DNA from: Prevotella sp. UBA2444
GTDB lineage: Bacteria > Bacteroidota > Bacteroidia > Bacteroidales > Bacteroidaceae
Direction of reading: 5' to 3'
Length of the DNA: 64,000 nt
NCBI GenBank assembly: GCA_002342665.1
Contig: DDQK01000037.1
Span: 37,225-101,224 of the forward strand
A model generated the notes under the pieces. It ran no database searches. It worked only from the letters and a program-made list of their open reading frames with translations, and was not told the DNA's origin. This document shows positions 49,200 through 57,999 of this stretch, one piece after another. The first letter of the stretch is position 1, and every line of letters starts with the position of its first letter. The position numbers and the translations under genes are program-made.

Positions 49200-49850
49200 A
49201 TGGACGGAAGGAAACTTGAAAAGATACTGCAGCAGACAGGCAAGACGGAGCTCCAGATATCCGAACTGCTCGGGATGGATGCCAGCCGGCTGAGGAAGTT
49301 CTTCAGCATGGACGATGTGCCGACGGGGCTTATAGAGAGCCTGTCGGCATCGCTGCATCTCCCCGTCGGATTCTTCTTCGGAACGGAGAATGCGGGGGTC
49401 TGCAGCAATATTGTAGTAGACCGGGGGGTGACGGAACTGCCATTCACGCCGCTGGAGCTCGATCTTCCCCTGAACGATGGCGAGAAGGTGCGCTATATGG
49501 CTGCCGCCATCATCGATGACCATTTGGAACTGGACACCTACCCGATGGAGAGAATGGCCAGCTTCGAGTGGCCGGCAGACAAGGAGACCGCTTTCTTCGT
49601 CTTCAGGAACGAAAAGGAGTGCTTGATCCGTCATTTCGGCAAGGCCCGCTCCAGTTGCAGCAGTGTGTTGATGGGCGACGCTGGCTTTCATATCGGCATG
49701 GAATCCCTCCCCTCATGCAAAATCTGCCTCTATAAGGAGGGCCGCAAAGTGGCCGACGTTCCCGTCTTGGAACTCGACAGGTTCTGCGATGCACTTTACT
49801 TTATCTGGGAAGAGTATCGCCAGCGACTGCTTTCCACCACTGTCAAATAA
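49200..49850 (+). CDS. HTH regulator with a large C-terminal domain
   Basis: 216 residues. The N-terminal HTH-like segment (KTELQISELLGMDASRLRKF) parallels the previous gene. The C-terminal 150 residues are mixed alpha/beta with no LexA-type Ser-Lys pair that I can identify and an aromatic-rich end (RFCDALYFIWEEYRQ). It starts 8 bp after the previous stop. A role in maintaining lysogeny is likely; mechanism unknown. Confidence 0.6.
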   Translation: MDGRKLEKILQQTGKTELQISELLGMDASRLRKFFSMDDVPTGLIESLSASLHLPVGFFFGTENAGVCSNIVVDRGVTELPFTPLELDLPLNDGEKVRYMAAAIIDDHLELDTYPMERMASFEWPADKETAFFVFRNEKECLIRHFGKARSSCSSVLMGDAGFHIGMESLPSCKICLYKEGRKVADVPVLELDRFCDALYFIWEEYRQRLLSTTVK

Positions 49851-49909
49851 ACGCATATTTTCCCATGCTATCCGCAACTCAGACACGGCCACCCCTCCGA
49901 TGGCCAGCT

Positions 49910-49927
49910 TATGTATGGACATACATA
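49910..49927. other. 18-bp palindrome near attR
   Basis: TATGTATG-GA-CATACATA, about 90 bp inside attR. Possible integrase/excisionase arm site or operator. Confidence 0.4.
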
Positions 49928-50015
49928 GCCCCCGAAAATCATCAACTTCTCACGGACAAATTCACTTCAAATATTAACTCAGACGCGCGCAATCGTGTGA
50001 TTTCCAATGATTTAC

Positions 50016-50035
50016 CGAATCCTGCCTCCGCAACT
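50016..50035 (+). repeat. attR core
   Basis: Exact copy of the 20-bp attL core at 2112-2131. It is preceded by phage sequence and followed by the host sequence that would normally follow the tRNA. Confidence 0.9.
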
Positions 50036-50040
50036 TTCCA

Positions 50041-50066
50041 AGCAGTCCTGAGGGGCTGCTTTTTTT
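50041..50066 (+). terminator. Displaced tRNA-Met terminator
   Basis: Stem AGCAGTCC/GGGCTGCT with a TGAG loop and one G-U pair (50041-50060), then a U run. It starts 6 bp after attR, so it was 12 bp downstream of the tRNA gene before integration. Confidence 0.75.
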
Positions 50067-50155
50067 ATTGCCGCTTTTATATGTATCTCTAAGTGTATTC
50101 AAAAAAAACGTCCGGTTGCCAGTTCTATGACTTGACAATCGGACTGTATCGTTTG

Positions 50156-50584
50156 TTAGCTCATGAGCGCGGTAACTTTCTTGTAGTACCTGTTTGTTGC
50201 TCTTACGCTGTAGTGTATTCCCCCGTTCCAAATACGAATCGCTTTCTCTACATCGTTGGTTGGGTTGTAATACATCTGAATCAGAAGGAACATTTCTTTC
50301 GATTTACTTACGCTGAAGCGGTCTGCCAGAGTGTAGCGCTTCTTACTCTTCATCTTCTTAAGAATGTCGTTGCAATCTTCCACGAGAATCGGAGTAATCT
50401 GCATGGCGCCGGCTGAGTTGCCGCTCACTGCGTGGGGATTTCCTTCGCTTTCTACTTGAATAATCGCATCCATTACTGGATTCCAGTCAAAGCTCAATGC
50501 CTTGGTTGTGCGTGCGCTTGCTGTCGCAAAAGCCATCAGCACGGCCATCAAGCAGAGACCTGCTTTCTTACTAATAATTTTCAT
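50156..50584 (-). CDS. Lytic transglycosylase-like (SLT) secreted protein
   Basis: 142 residues. Signal peptide KAGLCLMAVLMAFATASA; then the lysozyme-like SLT fold with catalytic-type QVESEGNPHAVSGNSAGAMQ (about 43-62) and RIWNGGIHYSVRATNRYYKK (about 116-135). Known family role: cleavage of peptidoglycan. Short for the family but the active-site Glu is present. Its promoter is clear, and the leader of about 85 nt is longer than usual here. A host gene outside the prophage. Confidence 0.8.
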   Translation of the reverse strand: MKIISKKAGLCLMAVLMAFATASARTTKALSFDWNPVMDAIIQVESEGNPHAVSGNSAGAMQITPILVEDCNDILKKMKSKKRYTLADRFSVSKSKEMFLLIQMYYNPTNDVEKAIRIWNGGIHYSVRATNRYYKKVTALMS

Positions 50585-50675
50585 ATGCTCTATACTTTAG
50601 GCGGAACCTCATCACGAGAACCGCGTTATCCTTTAGATCTTCTGATTTATCAGGCGATTCATCTCGAATCGGGTG

Positions 50676-50707
50676 CAAAGGTACGAATAATCAAGCGGTT
50701 AGCCAAA
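50676..50707 (-). promoter_or_regulatory. Promoter of the SLT gene
   Basis: TTTG (50704-50707), 20-bp spacer, TACCTTTG (50676-50683). Confidence 0.75.
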
Positions 50708-50769
50708 TTTTTTTTGGCTTTTTTAAGGTTTTTGTGTGCGCACACTTAACTTATGTCAATCCTGATTTG

Positions 50770-53343
50770 CTAATCCAGGTCTACCACGGTGATGCCCGCT
50801 CCGCCGAACTGTACGTGCTCATCGCGGAAGTGGCTCACGTTGGGAATAGTGGCCAGATACTGGCGGATCAGCTGCCGCAGAATGCCTGTCCCCGTGCCGT
50901 GCAGGATGCGAACGCGAGGCACTCCCACGAGTATGGCGTCGTCGATGAAGTAGGTCACAGCGTTGATCGCTTCATCGCCTCTCATGCCGCGTACGTCTAT
51001 GTCTTGTTTGAAGTTCAGCTTGCGCGAGTCAATGGCTTGGCGCGTGCCGCTGCTCACGTTGGCATACGAGCCTGCGATGTTCTGGTTGCGCTCCTCTTGC
51101 TTCGACGACTGTTGCTTGGGAGCTTCGGCCCGTTCCAGCCTCTCGGCGCGCATCTTGGTCTTCATGTCGCCGAAGATCACGGTGGCCATCTTGCCATCGA
51201 TGCTCTCCAGCCTGCCCACCGAGGTGAGCCCCTTGATCCTGACCGTATCGCCTGGCTTGAACTGGGCATCCTTGGCCGATGAGCCCTGGGCTGACGCCAG
51301 GGCGGCATCCTCCTTCCGCTTTCCTGCTTCCTCCTTCTTTTGTTTCTCTGCTTTCCGTTTCTCGCGGCGCTCCTTACGTTCTTGCAGCTGGCGTATCTTG
51401 CGGGCTATCTGCTCATCGCTCTCACGGGTGTCAATGTCGCTGATTTCCTCCTTGAAGGCGTTCAGCTCCTCGCGCACTTGCCGTGCCCGTTCTTTTTCTG
51501 CCTGGCTCTCGCGTATCTCTCGGATGGCATTCTCTATCTTCTTGTTGCTCTCGCGCAGCAGTTCTTCGGCTTCCTCCTTCGCCTTGCGGAGTATCTCCTT
51601 GCGCTGGCGCTCTATCTCCGAGAGCTCGTCCTCGTAGCGGTTGATCTTACTCTCGAGCGATTTCTCGTGCTGGTGGATGGTCTGGCGCTTACCCTCCCAG
51701 TAGCGTTTGTCGCGTACGATGTCCTGCAGGTACTTGTCGCTCTGGATATAGTCGCGGCCCACGATGTCGCTCGCATCCTTGATCACTTCCTCCGGTATAC
51801 CCGTCTTGCGGGCTATCTCGATGGCGAAGCTCGATCCAGGCTGGCCGATGCTGAGCTGGAACAGGGCCTGCATCTCGTGGCGATCGTAGAGCATAGCGCC
51901 GTTCACCACGCCCTGATGGTCTTCGGCAAAGTGCTTCAAGTTCTGATAGTGGGTGGTGATCACTCCGAAGGCCTGCTTCTCCCAGAACTGCTTCAGCACG
52001 GCCTCCGCGATGGCACCGCCGATAGTGGGTTCCGTGCCTCCGCCGAATTCGTCTATCAGCAGCAGCGTGTGGCCGTCGGCCTGTTTCATCATCTGCTTCA
52101 TGTTCAGCAGGTGGCTCGAATAGGTCGACAGGTCGTTCTCGATGCTCTGCTCGTCGCCGATGTCGATCATGATGCTTTCGAAGATACCCGTGGTGCTTCT
52201 GTCGCCGATGGGCACTGACAGGCCGCACTGCAGCATGTACTGCAGCAGCCCCGTGGTCTTCAGGCATACTGACTTGCCGCCGGCATTGGGGCCGGATATG
52301 ATCAGCAGCCTGGCCTGCGGCGTGAGCATGATGTCGAGCGGCACCACCTGTTTGCCTTGTTTCTCCAGCGAGAGCTGCAGCAGGGGGTGGCAGGCTCTGA
52401 TCCAGTCCATTTGGGGCTGCTCCTTCACCTCCGGTTCGAAGCCGTTGGTCAGACTTGCCAGCTCTGCCTTGGCGCGTATCAGGTCTATCTGAGCCAGAAA
52501 CTCGTACGAACCGAGTATGTCTGGTACGTGGGGCCTGACTTCATCGCTGAACACGGTCAGTATCCTGATGATCTCTCTCCGCTCGGCTGCCTCCAGCTCG
52601 CGAACCTTATTGTTGGCCTCCACCACTTCGGTGGGCTCTATGAATACCGTCTTGCCCGTGGCCGACTCATCGTGCACGATACCGCTGATCTTGCGCTTCA
52701 CGCCTGGCGACACGGGTATCACCAGTCGGCCGTCTCTCACCGCGGGCGCCACGTCCTTGTCCACCAGCCCGTCTTTCTGAGCTGCGTGCAGTATAGTATA
52801 TAAGGTACGCGAGATGCTCCCCTCCATCTTCTGCAGGTCGTGACGGATGCCTGCCAGGGTCATCGTGGCAGAATCCTTGATGTGGCCGAACTTGTCGAGT
52901 ATGGAGTCTATGCGCCTGATCATCGCAGGGAAGGTGGCCACACCCTCCGTCAGCCGATGCAGGGCGGGGTAGGGGTAGCGCATCTCTCCGCTGGCAGTTT
53001 CCTCGCCGCCTCGCTCCAGATACTTCACGATGTTGGCTATGGTTTCCAGTGAGCGCCTCAGGTCCCACACCTCGTTCTCCTCCAGGTGCGTACCTTCCAG
53101 GCGGATGCGCTTGATGCTCTCCCTGACATCGAAGAAATACTGCAGCGGGAAGTCGTCAGCATCCTCCTGCAGGCGCCTGAATTCGCGCAGCTGCTCCAGT
53201 CGTTCGTTCACTTCGGTGACGTCTGTTGAGAAGGCTATTTCATCCACCTTCTCCTTGCCGAGTCCGCTCAGGCAGCGCTCTTTCAGCAGCGTCCGGATCT
53301 CGTCGAAACCTATCTTATGTTCAAAGTTACTTGGGTAAATCAC
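50770..53343 (-). CDS. mutS2: MutS2 family ATPase/endonuclease
   Basis: 857 residues, full length. Walker A ISGPNAGGKSVCL (about 348-360), Walker B with LLIDEFGGGTEP, a long Lys/Glu-rich helical region (about 560-680) and a C-terminal Smr domain (DIDVRGMRGDEAINAV, near 781; HGTGTGILRQ near 827). Known roles: binding of branched DNA, and release of stalled ribosomes in Bacillus (RqcU). It is a single-gene unit with its own promoter, outside the prophage. Confidence 0.93.
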   Translation of the reverse strand: MIYPSNFEHKIGFDEIRTLLKERCLSGLGKEKVDEIAFSTDVTEVNERLEQLREFRRLQEDADDFPLQYFFDVRESIKRIRLEGTHLEENEVWDLRRSLETIANIVKYLERGGEETASGEMRYPYPALHRLTEGVATFPAMIRRIDSILDKFGHIKDSATMTLAGIRHDLQKMEGSISRTLYTILHAAQKDGLVDKDVAPAVRDGRLVIPVSPGVKRKISGIVHDESATGKTVFIEPTEVVEANNKVRELEAAERREIIRILTVFSDEVRPHVPDILGSYEFLAQIDLIRAKAELASLTNGFEPEVKEQPQMDWIRACHPLLQLSLEKQGKQVVPLDIMLTPQARLLIISGPNAGGKSVCLKTTGLLQYMLQCGLSVPIGDRSTTGIFESIMIDIGDEQSIENDLSTYSSHLLNMKQMMKQADGHTLLLIDEFGGGTEPTIGGAIAEAVLKQFWEKQAFGVITTHYQNLKHFAEDHQGVVNGAMLYDRHEMQALFQLSIGQPGSSFAIEIARKTGIPEEVIKDASDIVGRDYIQSDKYLQDIVRDKRYWEGKRQTIHQHEKSLESKINRYEDELSEIERQRKEILRKAKEEAEELLRESNKKIENAIREIRESQAEKERARQVREELNAFKEEISDIDTRESDEQIARKIRQLQERKERREKRKAEKQKKEEAGKRKEDAALASAQGSSAKDAQFKPGDTVRIKGLTSVGRLESIDGKMATVIFGDMKTKMRAERLERAEAPKQQSSKQEERNQNIAGSYANVSSGTRQAIDSRKLNFKQDIDVRGMRGDEAINAVTYFIDDAILVGVPRVRILHGTGTGILRQLIRQYLATIPNVSHFRDEHVQFGGAGITVVDLD

Positions 53344-53347
53344 GCTG

Positions 53348-53436
53348 CAAAGTTACTGCATTTTGCCTAAATTACCAAATATATTATAAAAAGTTGGCTT
53401 AAAATTTGGATAATTCGGAAAAACTCCGTACCTTTG
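53348..53436. promoter_or_regulatory. Divergent promoters of mutS2 and tRNA-Ser
   Basis: Minus: TTTG (53376-53379), 20-bp spacer, TAACTTTG (53348-53355). Plus: TTTG (53405-53408), 20-bp spacer, TACCTTTG (53429-53436). Confidence 0.75.
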
Positions 53437-53463
53437 CACCCGCTTTCAAGCAATCGAAGCACT

Positions 53464-53548
53464 GGAGAGATGGTAGAGTGGTCGATTACAGTAGTCTTGA
53501 AAACTACCGTGCTGAGAGGCACCGGGGGTTCGAATCCCTCTCTCTCCG
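53464..53548 (+). tRNA. tRNA-Ser(UGA)
   Basis: Acceptor GGAGAGA/TCTCTCC with discriminator G, anticodon arm GTAGT-CTTGAAA-ACTAC (anticodon UGA), a long variable arm and T-loop TTCGAAT. CCA is not encoded. Confidence 0.93.
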
Positions 53549-53591
53549 CAAGAAACGCTGATTATCAGCAACTTACAAGTTTTACGCACGT

Positions 53592-53632
53592 AATTACGCA
53601 CACTTTTTGCGATTGCGTGCGTAATTTTTTTT
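53592..53632 (+). terminator. Intrinsic terminator downstream of tRNA-Ser
   Basis: AATTACGCAC (53592-53601) pairs with GTGCGTAATT (53617-53626), followed by a T run. Confidence 0.7.
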
Positions 53633-54095
53633 GTTTGGGCACGCATTCCATGCTGCAAAGATAAGTATTTCCTGTAAATTATCGGCTCTTTCCCCGAAAA
53701 AATTGCATGATAAGCTGTTTTTCTGACGAACAAGCCCATTTCGGCCCTTCTGACGGCATTTTGTGTGTTGGGATGATATGCTTGCCGTCTGTGACCTTTT
53801 AAAGCCGCCAGCGGCCTTAAAATCGCCCCAAATTGGCTTTAAAGGGCTTTTTTATACCGATGCCGTTAGTTTTTGGTACAGTTTGAATATCTCGTCCATA
53901 CGGCGGCTCCCTGTTTAAAGGGAAGCCGTAGGTCTCCATCACGGCGCGGTCGTTAGCCAACCTTCATCCTAAACTGTTTTTGTTTACATGTTTACATATA
54001 TACACTTCTACATAATCTGTATTAGTACATTATTACTTGTATGTTTGTCTTCATGTAAACATGAAAACATGAAAACAAAATCGGTGCAGTTCAAT
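53633..54095. other. 463-bp spacer with hairpins and GTTTACAT repeats
   Basis: No supported gene. A TTTTAA-rich hairpin around GCCGC-CA-GCGGC lies near 53796-53820, and CGGCTCCCT/AGGGAAGCCG near 53904-53929. GTTTACAT occurs twice in tandem (53982-53997) and inverted as ATGTAAAC at 54053-54060, followed by ATGAAAAC twice. Confidence 0.5.
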
Positions 54096-54461
54096 TCAAA
54101 GTCCTAACACCACTGCAGGTGCTATATCCAACTTGATTACAAGATCTCTGGCAATCTTCAGGGGCGGCTCTGCCTTCCCTGCAATATACTCGCTGATACG
54201 CGATGCACTTATACCCAGTATCTCTGCCAATTTAGTCTGGGTAAGCTCAAGTTCGGACATTCGCATCTTGATGACATCGCCCAGTGCCGGCTTTCCTATA
54301 GCGAAGTTCTCTTCCGAATAGTCCGCCACCAGATTAGACAGCAGTTCCAGTTCAATACAGTTTGGGTCTGTCCGTGGCGTATTGTCATCAACCAGTGGAA
54401 GCAGCTGCTCTACTCTTGCCACTGCCCATTCATACTGTTCTCTGTTTCTAATCATTTTCAT
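54096..54461 (-). CDS. HigA-like HTH antitoxin/regulator
   Basis: 121 residues from ATG 54461. MIRNREQYEWAVARVEQLLP, SNLVADYSEENFAIG and the C-terminal HTH LTQTKLAEILGISASRISEY match the HigA-like antitoxin group. No HigB-type toxin gene lies next to it, so it is an orphan or a regulator. It has its own promoter at 54471-54501 and is divergent from yefM. Confidence 0.75.
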   Translation of the reverse strand: MKMIRNREQYEWAVARVEQLLPLVDDNTPRTDPNCIELELLSNLVADYSEENFAIGKPALGDVIKMRMSELELTQTKLAEILGISASRISEYIAGKAEPPLKIARDLVIKLDIAPAVVLGL

Positions 54462-54470
54462 TTTTAGATG

Positions 54471-54501
54471 CAAAGATATGAATATATTTTGGGATAACAA
54501 A
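54471..54501 (-). promoter_or_regulatory. Promoter of the HigA-like gene
   Basis: TTTG (54498-54501), 19-bp spacer, TATCTTTG (54471-54478), giving a leader of only a few nt before the ATG at 54461. Confidence 0.65.
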
Positions 54502-54526
54502 ATAAATATCTTGCCAATTATCGTTG

Positions 54527-54583
54527 TGTACACAAAATTGTACACAAAATATTTGGTAGATTCGAAGAAAAGTATTATCTTTG
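54527..54583 (+). promoter_or_regulatory. Operator and promoter of yefM-yoeB
   Basis: A tandem 12-bp repeat TGTACACAAAAT (54527-54538, 54539-54550), then TTTG (54552-54555), 20-bp spacer, TATCTTTG (54576-54583). The repeats contain TGTACA and lie against the -33 element, as an autoregulating antitoxin operator would. Confidence 0.7.
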
Positions 54584-54608
54584 CATCCGTAATCAAATTA
54601 TTCACAAT

Positions 54609-54860
54609 ATGACACAGTTGACAGTAAGAGACTTTAGAAGTCAGATGGCGACCTCTTTGGATCGCGTAGATGCCGGAGAACATGTTTTCATCCGCAGGAA
54701 AAACCAGCTCTATGCTATTGTTCCTGTTGAGGACGATGACTTGACCGTCACTCCAGAATTGGCAGCAAAGATAGAGAAAGCCCGTCAGGAATACCGTGAG
54801 GGCAAGGCTGTTAGCCTGAAGACTCATGAGGATATCGACAGTTACTTTGAATCTATGTGA
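54609..54860 (+). CDS. YefM/Phd-family antitoxin
   Basis: 83 residues. TVRDFRSQMATSLDRVDAGE is the N-terminal DNA-binding part, and the acidic C-terminal half (ARQEYREGKAVSLKTHEDID) is the toxin-wrapping region. Known role: binds and neutralises the partner toxin and represses the operon. Its stop is 2 bp before the toxin ATG. Confidence 0.88.
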   Translation: MTQLTVRDFRSQMATSLDRVDAGEHVFIRRKNQLYAIVPVEDDDLTVTPELAAKIEKARQEYREGKAVSLKTHEDIDSYFESM

Positions 54861-54862
54861 CC

Positions 54863-55135
54863 ATGTTCGAGGTTAAGGTTTCAACAGAGGCTGACAAGGT
54901 AATCAGAAAATGGAAGAAGTCTAATCCCCAACTTTGGAAGAAATATCAGAAGATCTTCCACGAGTTGGGTGATCACCCGCGGACAGGCCTTGGCCATCCT
55001 GAACCTTTGAAAGGTGGTAAGGATATTACCTGGTCAAGACATATTACGGCACACGACCGTATTATCTATGATATATACGATGATATCATAACTGTACTTG
55101 TAGTAGAGGTTGAAGGTCATTATAATGACAAGTAG
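54863..55135 (+). CDS. YoeB/Txe-family toxin
   Basis: 90 residues from ATG 54863. LGDHPRTGLGHPEPLKGGKD, WSRHITAHDRIIYDIYDD and the end GHYNDK match YoeB, including the HDR-type catalytic residues and C-terminal His-Tyr. Known role: ribosome-dependent mRNA cleavage. The pair probably stabilises the element. Confidence 0.9.
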   Translation: MFEVKVSTEADKVIRKWKKSNPQLWKKYQKIFHELGDHPRTGLGHPEPLKGGKDITWSRHITAHDRIIYDIYDDIITVLVVEVEGHYNDK

Positions 55136-56233
55136 TGTACACACTACGGACATTGTGGACTATTTTACATTGAATACATGTGGATATACGGATAAGTAAA
55201 CATGCGGACAAAGGTTTTATCCCCTCGCACGTACATTATATAATATTGTGTACATGTATGCAATGTTTACATATAAACAATGTACACAAACTAACATTGT
55301 AAACATGCCGACATGTAAACAATACGCTTTGCGGACACACGATCACTAACAGTCCTATTTTCCATGGACCGTTAGCAATGTACCTATGGAAGCCTGTTTG
55401 TAGCCAAACTTTCATGCCTGCAAGGGGCGATGACGTGCCATCACATCCTGCAGACATAACGCATTTATCAATGCTGGGCTTCCTTTTCCTGGACTTCGAT
55501 ATAATGCGAAATTCGCAAAAACCACCCAAATAATAACTATTTGGGGAAATATGACGTTCGCATCTGCCTCTTCAGATGTCTTCACCTTTAGATTTTCACC
55601 CAGATGATATCTTCCTTCGTCAGAAATTCCATCCCCTTTCTCTTTTCTGTGTTCTCTCCCCTGTTACCGTTTGGCTTCCTTCGTCACCAGAACTGCTCTC
55701 ACCGTCTTGTTTCCTTCCTGGCTTAACCCTCTACTTTCGGTTTGCCAGACCATCTTCGTTTCTTCATGCCTCAGTCATGCTTTAAGCGAACATCGTTCTT
55801 TCGCACTCGATCTTTTTAAATCGGTCTAACCTTTCCATATGTTAACCGTCTCTGGACGTTCTGAAGTCCGGCATCCCCCTGATGGCGTAACTTGTAATCA
55901 TCCCGCATCCTCTGACAGTACCTTTGTGTCTCTGCTCGTTGTGCCTTCACAACAATTTTTTCGGGCGATGTCATCCTTATTTTTCCGTTGCAAATTTAGC
56001 GCAAGCGGTGTCCGGCAAGTACCTCTTTGTTCCACTATCGGTTCCACGCCGTTATTCCTGTACAAATTTGACGGCAGCCTTCCGCATTTTCTTCTATACG
56101 CCAAGTAGTGGCTAAAGAAAATACGGTATTCCATAAAATTTGCTGGTAATTCCTTGACCTAATGTTCACCTTCTCCTTGCCTGCTTCTGGAGCATCGTAA
56201 AAATTAAGTTTAACATCTAAAAAATTTAAAGTT
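55136..56233. other. 1.1-kb non-coding region upstream of ssb
   Basis: No gene can be supported. Contents: more GTTTACAT/ATGTAAAC and TGTACA motifs (55130-55320), a 21-bp palindrome-like CCCAAATA-ATAAC-TATTTGGG (55525-55545), a strongly pyrimidine-rich tract (55560-55830) and a conserved element (about 55980-56175). That element shares ordered blocks with 57180-57305: ACAAATTT, GGCAGCCTTCCGCA, GGTATTCCA, AAAATTT and AATT-CTTG. Confidence 0.5.
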
Positions 56234-56590
56234 ATGAAGTCAGTAAACAATTTCGCAGTGACAGGTTTCGTTGGTCAGGACGCTAAGATCAACAAGTTCA
56301 ACAACGCATCAGTAGCACGCTTCGGCCTCTGCATCGCACGTACCGAGAAGGTTAACGGTGAGGACAAGCGCAAGAGCGCATTCCTCAACATCGAGATGTG
56401 GCGCAAGAACGAGAACGCTGCTTCCTTCGACCTCCTGAAGAAGGGCAACCGTATCACCGTCGAGGGCTATTTCAAGCCGGAGGAATACGAGAAGGACGGT
56501 AAGACCCATCAGGTGATCACCTTCGTAGCCACCAAGGTCTCTACAGGTGACGAAGAGAACACTGAGGACACAGAAGAGGAGGCAAAATAG
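56234..56590 (+). CDS. ssb: Single-stranded DNA-binding protein
   Basis: 118 residues. OB-fold start NNFAVTGFVGQDAKINKFNN ... FGLCIARTEKVNGEDKRKSA ... FLNIEMWRK, ending in an acidic tail (DEENTEDTEEEAK). The usual terminal DDDIPF motif is absent, as in many element-encoded SSBs. Known role: coating of ssDNA during replication or transfer. The leader and the region after the gene carry the duplicated non-coding element. Confidence 0.88.
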   Translation: MKSVNNFAVTGFVGQDAKINKFNNASVARFGLCIARTEKVNGEDKRKSAFLNIEMWRKNENAASFDLLKKGNRITVEGYFKPEEYEKDGKTHQVITFVATKVSTGDEENTEDTEEEAK

Positions 56591-56615
56591 CCTCTCTTCC
56601 TTTTCATACGATTAC

Positions 56616-56644
56616 AAGGCTGGATGAAAATCTGGCCTTTTTTC
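56616..56644 (+). terminator. Terminator after ssb
   Basis: AAGGCTGGAT/ATCTGGCCTT stem around a GAAA loop (two wobble pairs), then a T run. Confidence 0.7.
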
Positions 56645-57534
56645 ATGCTGCCACAGCGGAAACCAATTATCATGCGCTGAAATCCGCATGCGGCAGATGC
56701 TTCTCGTTTCCGTGATTTTGTAAATATTTCTTCGAAAACGGCCATTTTTCGGGCATTGAAGCCCAAAACGACCTCACCAGAAGCCCCAGGAGGCCATATC
56801 TTCATGCCGGTGAGGTAATTATACCTCCTAAAATCGGGCAAAATAAAAAATACTTACATCCGATTTTAATGCAATCTGAATGACTAAACCCTCATCTCCA
56901 TACTCTCACTCTCGGCACAGCCTCATTAACGGACACGGCCCACTCCTGGCAGCATGCCAATGCACTATCCTTGCTCACTTCCGGCATCTCACAGAGATTG
57001 GGTCGCCACCCCGGATGGTTCGTTGGCCGCTTTGGTCGCCGTCCGCTGTCTGTCAGTGTGTCCGCAGGTTCGCCAGATTATTCAGATTCAGGAAGCCGGA
57101 GGATCTTCTCTGCGTCCTGCTTGTGTGTCGTTTCCACCTCATAGGGTTCATGTCGCTTTCTGACGAGTCCTTTTCCCTTGCAAAGGTAGGGCAGACCGTT
57201 GCCACGCCAATAAACAAGCCGATGGTTCAGGGACAAATTTTCCGGCAGCCTTCCGCAGATTGTACCAATCTGGGTATTCCAGAAAATTTCTCGCTGAATT
57301 TCTTGGCTTAGGCCCCTATTAGTCAGCTCCTTTGTACCAGCAAGGAAAAAGACTCAAAGCGATATGAAGTCGATGACGACTGGAAATCTTGAAACACACG
57401 GCTGACTTGATAAGAAAAGACACCTAAAAGGAAAAGATCTTAAGCTCCATTCAGCCGATAACTTCAAAAAATAGCGTCACCAAATAATAACCCCTAAAAC
57501 CGAAGCCGACGGGATAGAAACAGGCAGCAAAGAT
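56645..57534. other. 890-bp non-coding region downstream of ssb
   Basis: No gene can be supported. It contains the second copy of the element found upstream of ssb (about 57180-57305). A purine-rich region with several weak start codons leads to the gene at 57535. Confidence 0.45.
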
Positions 57535-57765
57535 ATGATTAGAAATTTAAACAAGCGTAAGGAACTGGCTCAGATGGTATATAACGGCTATGGAGAAAAC
57601 CTTGGAATCCAACTGACCAATGAAGATAAGAAAGAACTCGAAAATGAGGTTGGAGCAGCATTCAAAGGTTATGAGTTGGCACTGAAGGAAGTTGCAAAAC
57701 TAATTACTGACGGCAAGTCTACAGAGAATATCATGCAGTTTATAACGGAGGTAACGGGAGCCTAA
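57535..57765 (+). CDS. Small conserved-looking element protein
   Basis: 76 residues, helical and charged (NKRKELAQMVYNGYGENLGI). No family recognised. The spacer after it (CACTAATAGACACC-type) resembles the one after the 53-residue gene at 58161, and the phrase GTAACGGGAGCCTAACCAAC occurs near both (57752 and 58165). Confidence 0.5.
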   Translation: MIRNLNKRKELAQMVYNGYGENLGIQLTNEDKKELENEVGAAFKGYELALKEVAKLITDGKSTENIMQFITEVTGA

Positions 57766-57792
57766 CCAACTCCCACTAATAGACACCCGACA

Positions 57793-57978
57793 ATGAGAAA
57801 GTTAGCAAAACAAAAGAAACTATCCCGTAAAGAATGGCTGAAAGGCTTTCTATTCGGAACTGACGGCAAGTTCTATATAGTCGTTGATACCATCTTTTCA
57901 GATCGAGGAAAACAGCGAGAAGATGACTTCTATTACACCAAAGAACAATTTAGGGAGAAATTTATTAGAAAACATTGA
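57793..57978 (+). CDS. Small basic element protein
   Basis: 61 residues, Lys-rich, with FGTDGKFYIVVDTIFSDRGK. Spaced 27 bp from the previous gene. No family recognised. Confidence 0.5.
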   Translation: MRKLAKQKKLSRKEWLKGFLFGTDGKFYIVVDTIFSDRGKQREDDFYYTKEQFREKFIRKH

Positions 57979-57999
57979 AAACGTAACAAATTCAAAGAT

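Larger units (their letters stand above)
2112..50035. mobile_element. Tailed prophage integrated in tRNA-Met
   Basis: About 47.9 kb between 20-bp repeats attL and attR. It holds an integrase at the left, a repressor region at the right, and recognisable protease, capsid, terminase, portal, tape-measure, fibre, lysis and replication genes, so it looks complete. The tape-measure protein of 1318 residues implies a long tail; I saw no certain contractile sheath gene, so siphovirus-like is an inference. Phage genes are visibly richer in G+C than the flanking spacers. The only obvious lesion is a frameshift at a C9 tract at 46388-46396, which may be a phase switch. Confidence 0.93.

Noticed and set aside
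53446..53739. 97-codon minus frame with a GERGIRTPG phrase
   Set aside because: This is the well-known false translation of the antisense strand of a tRNA-Ser gene.
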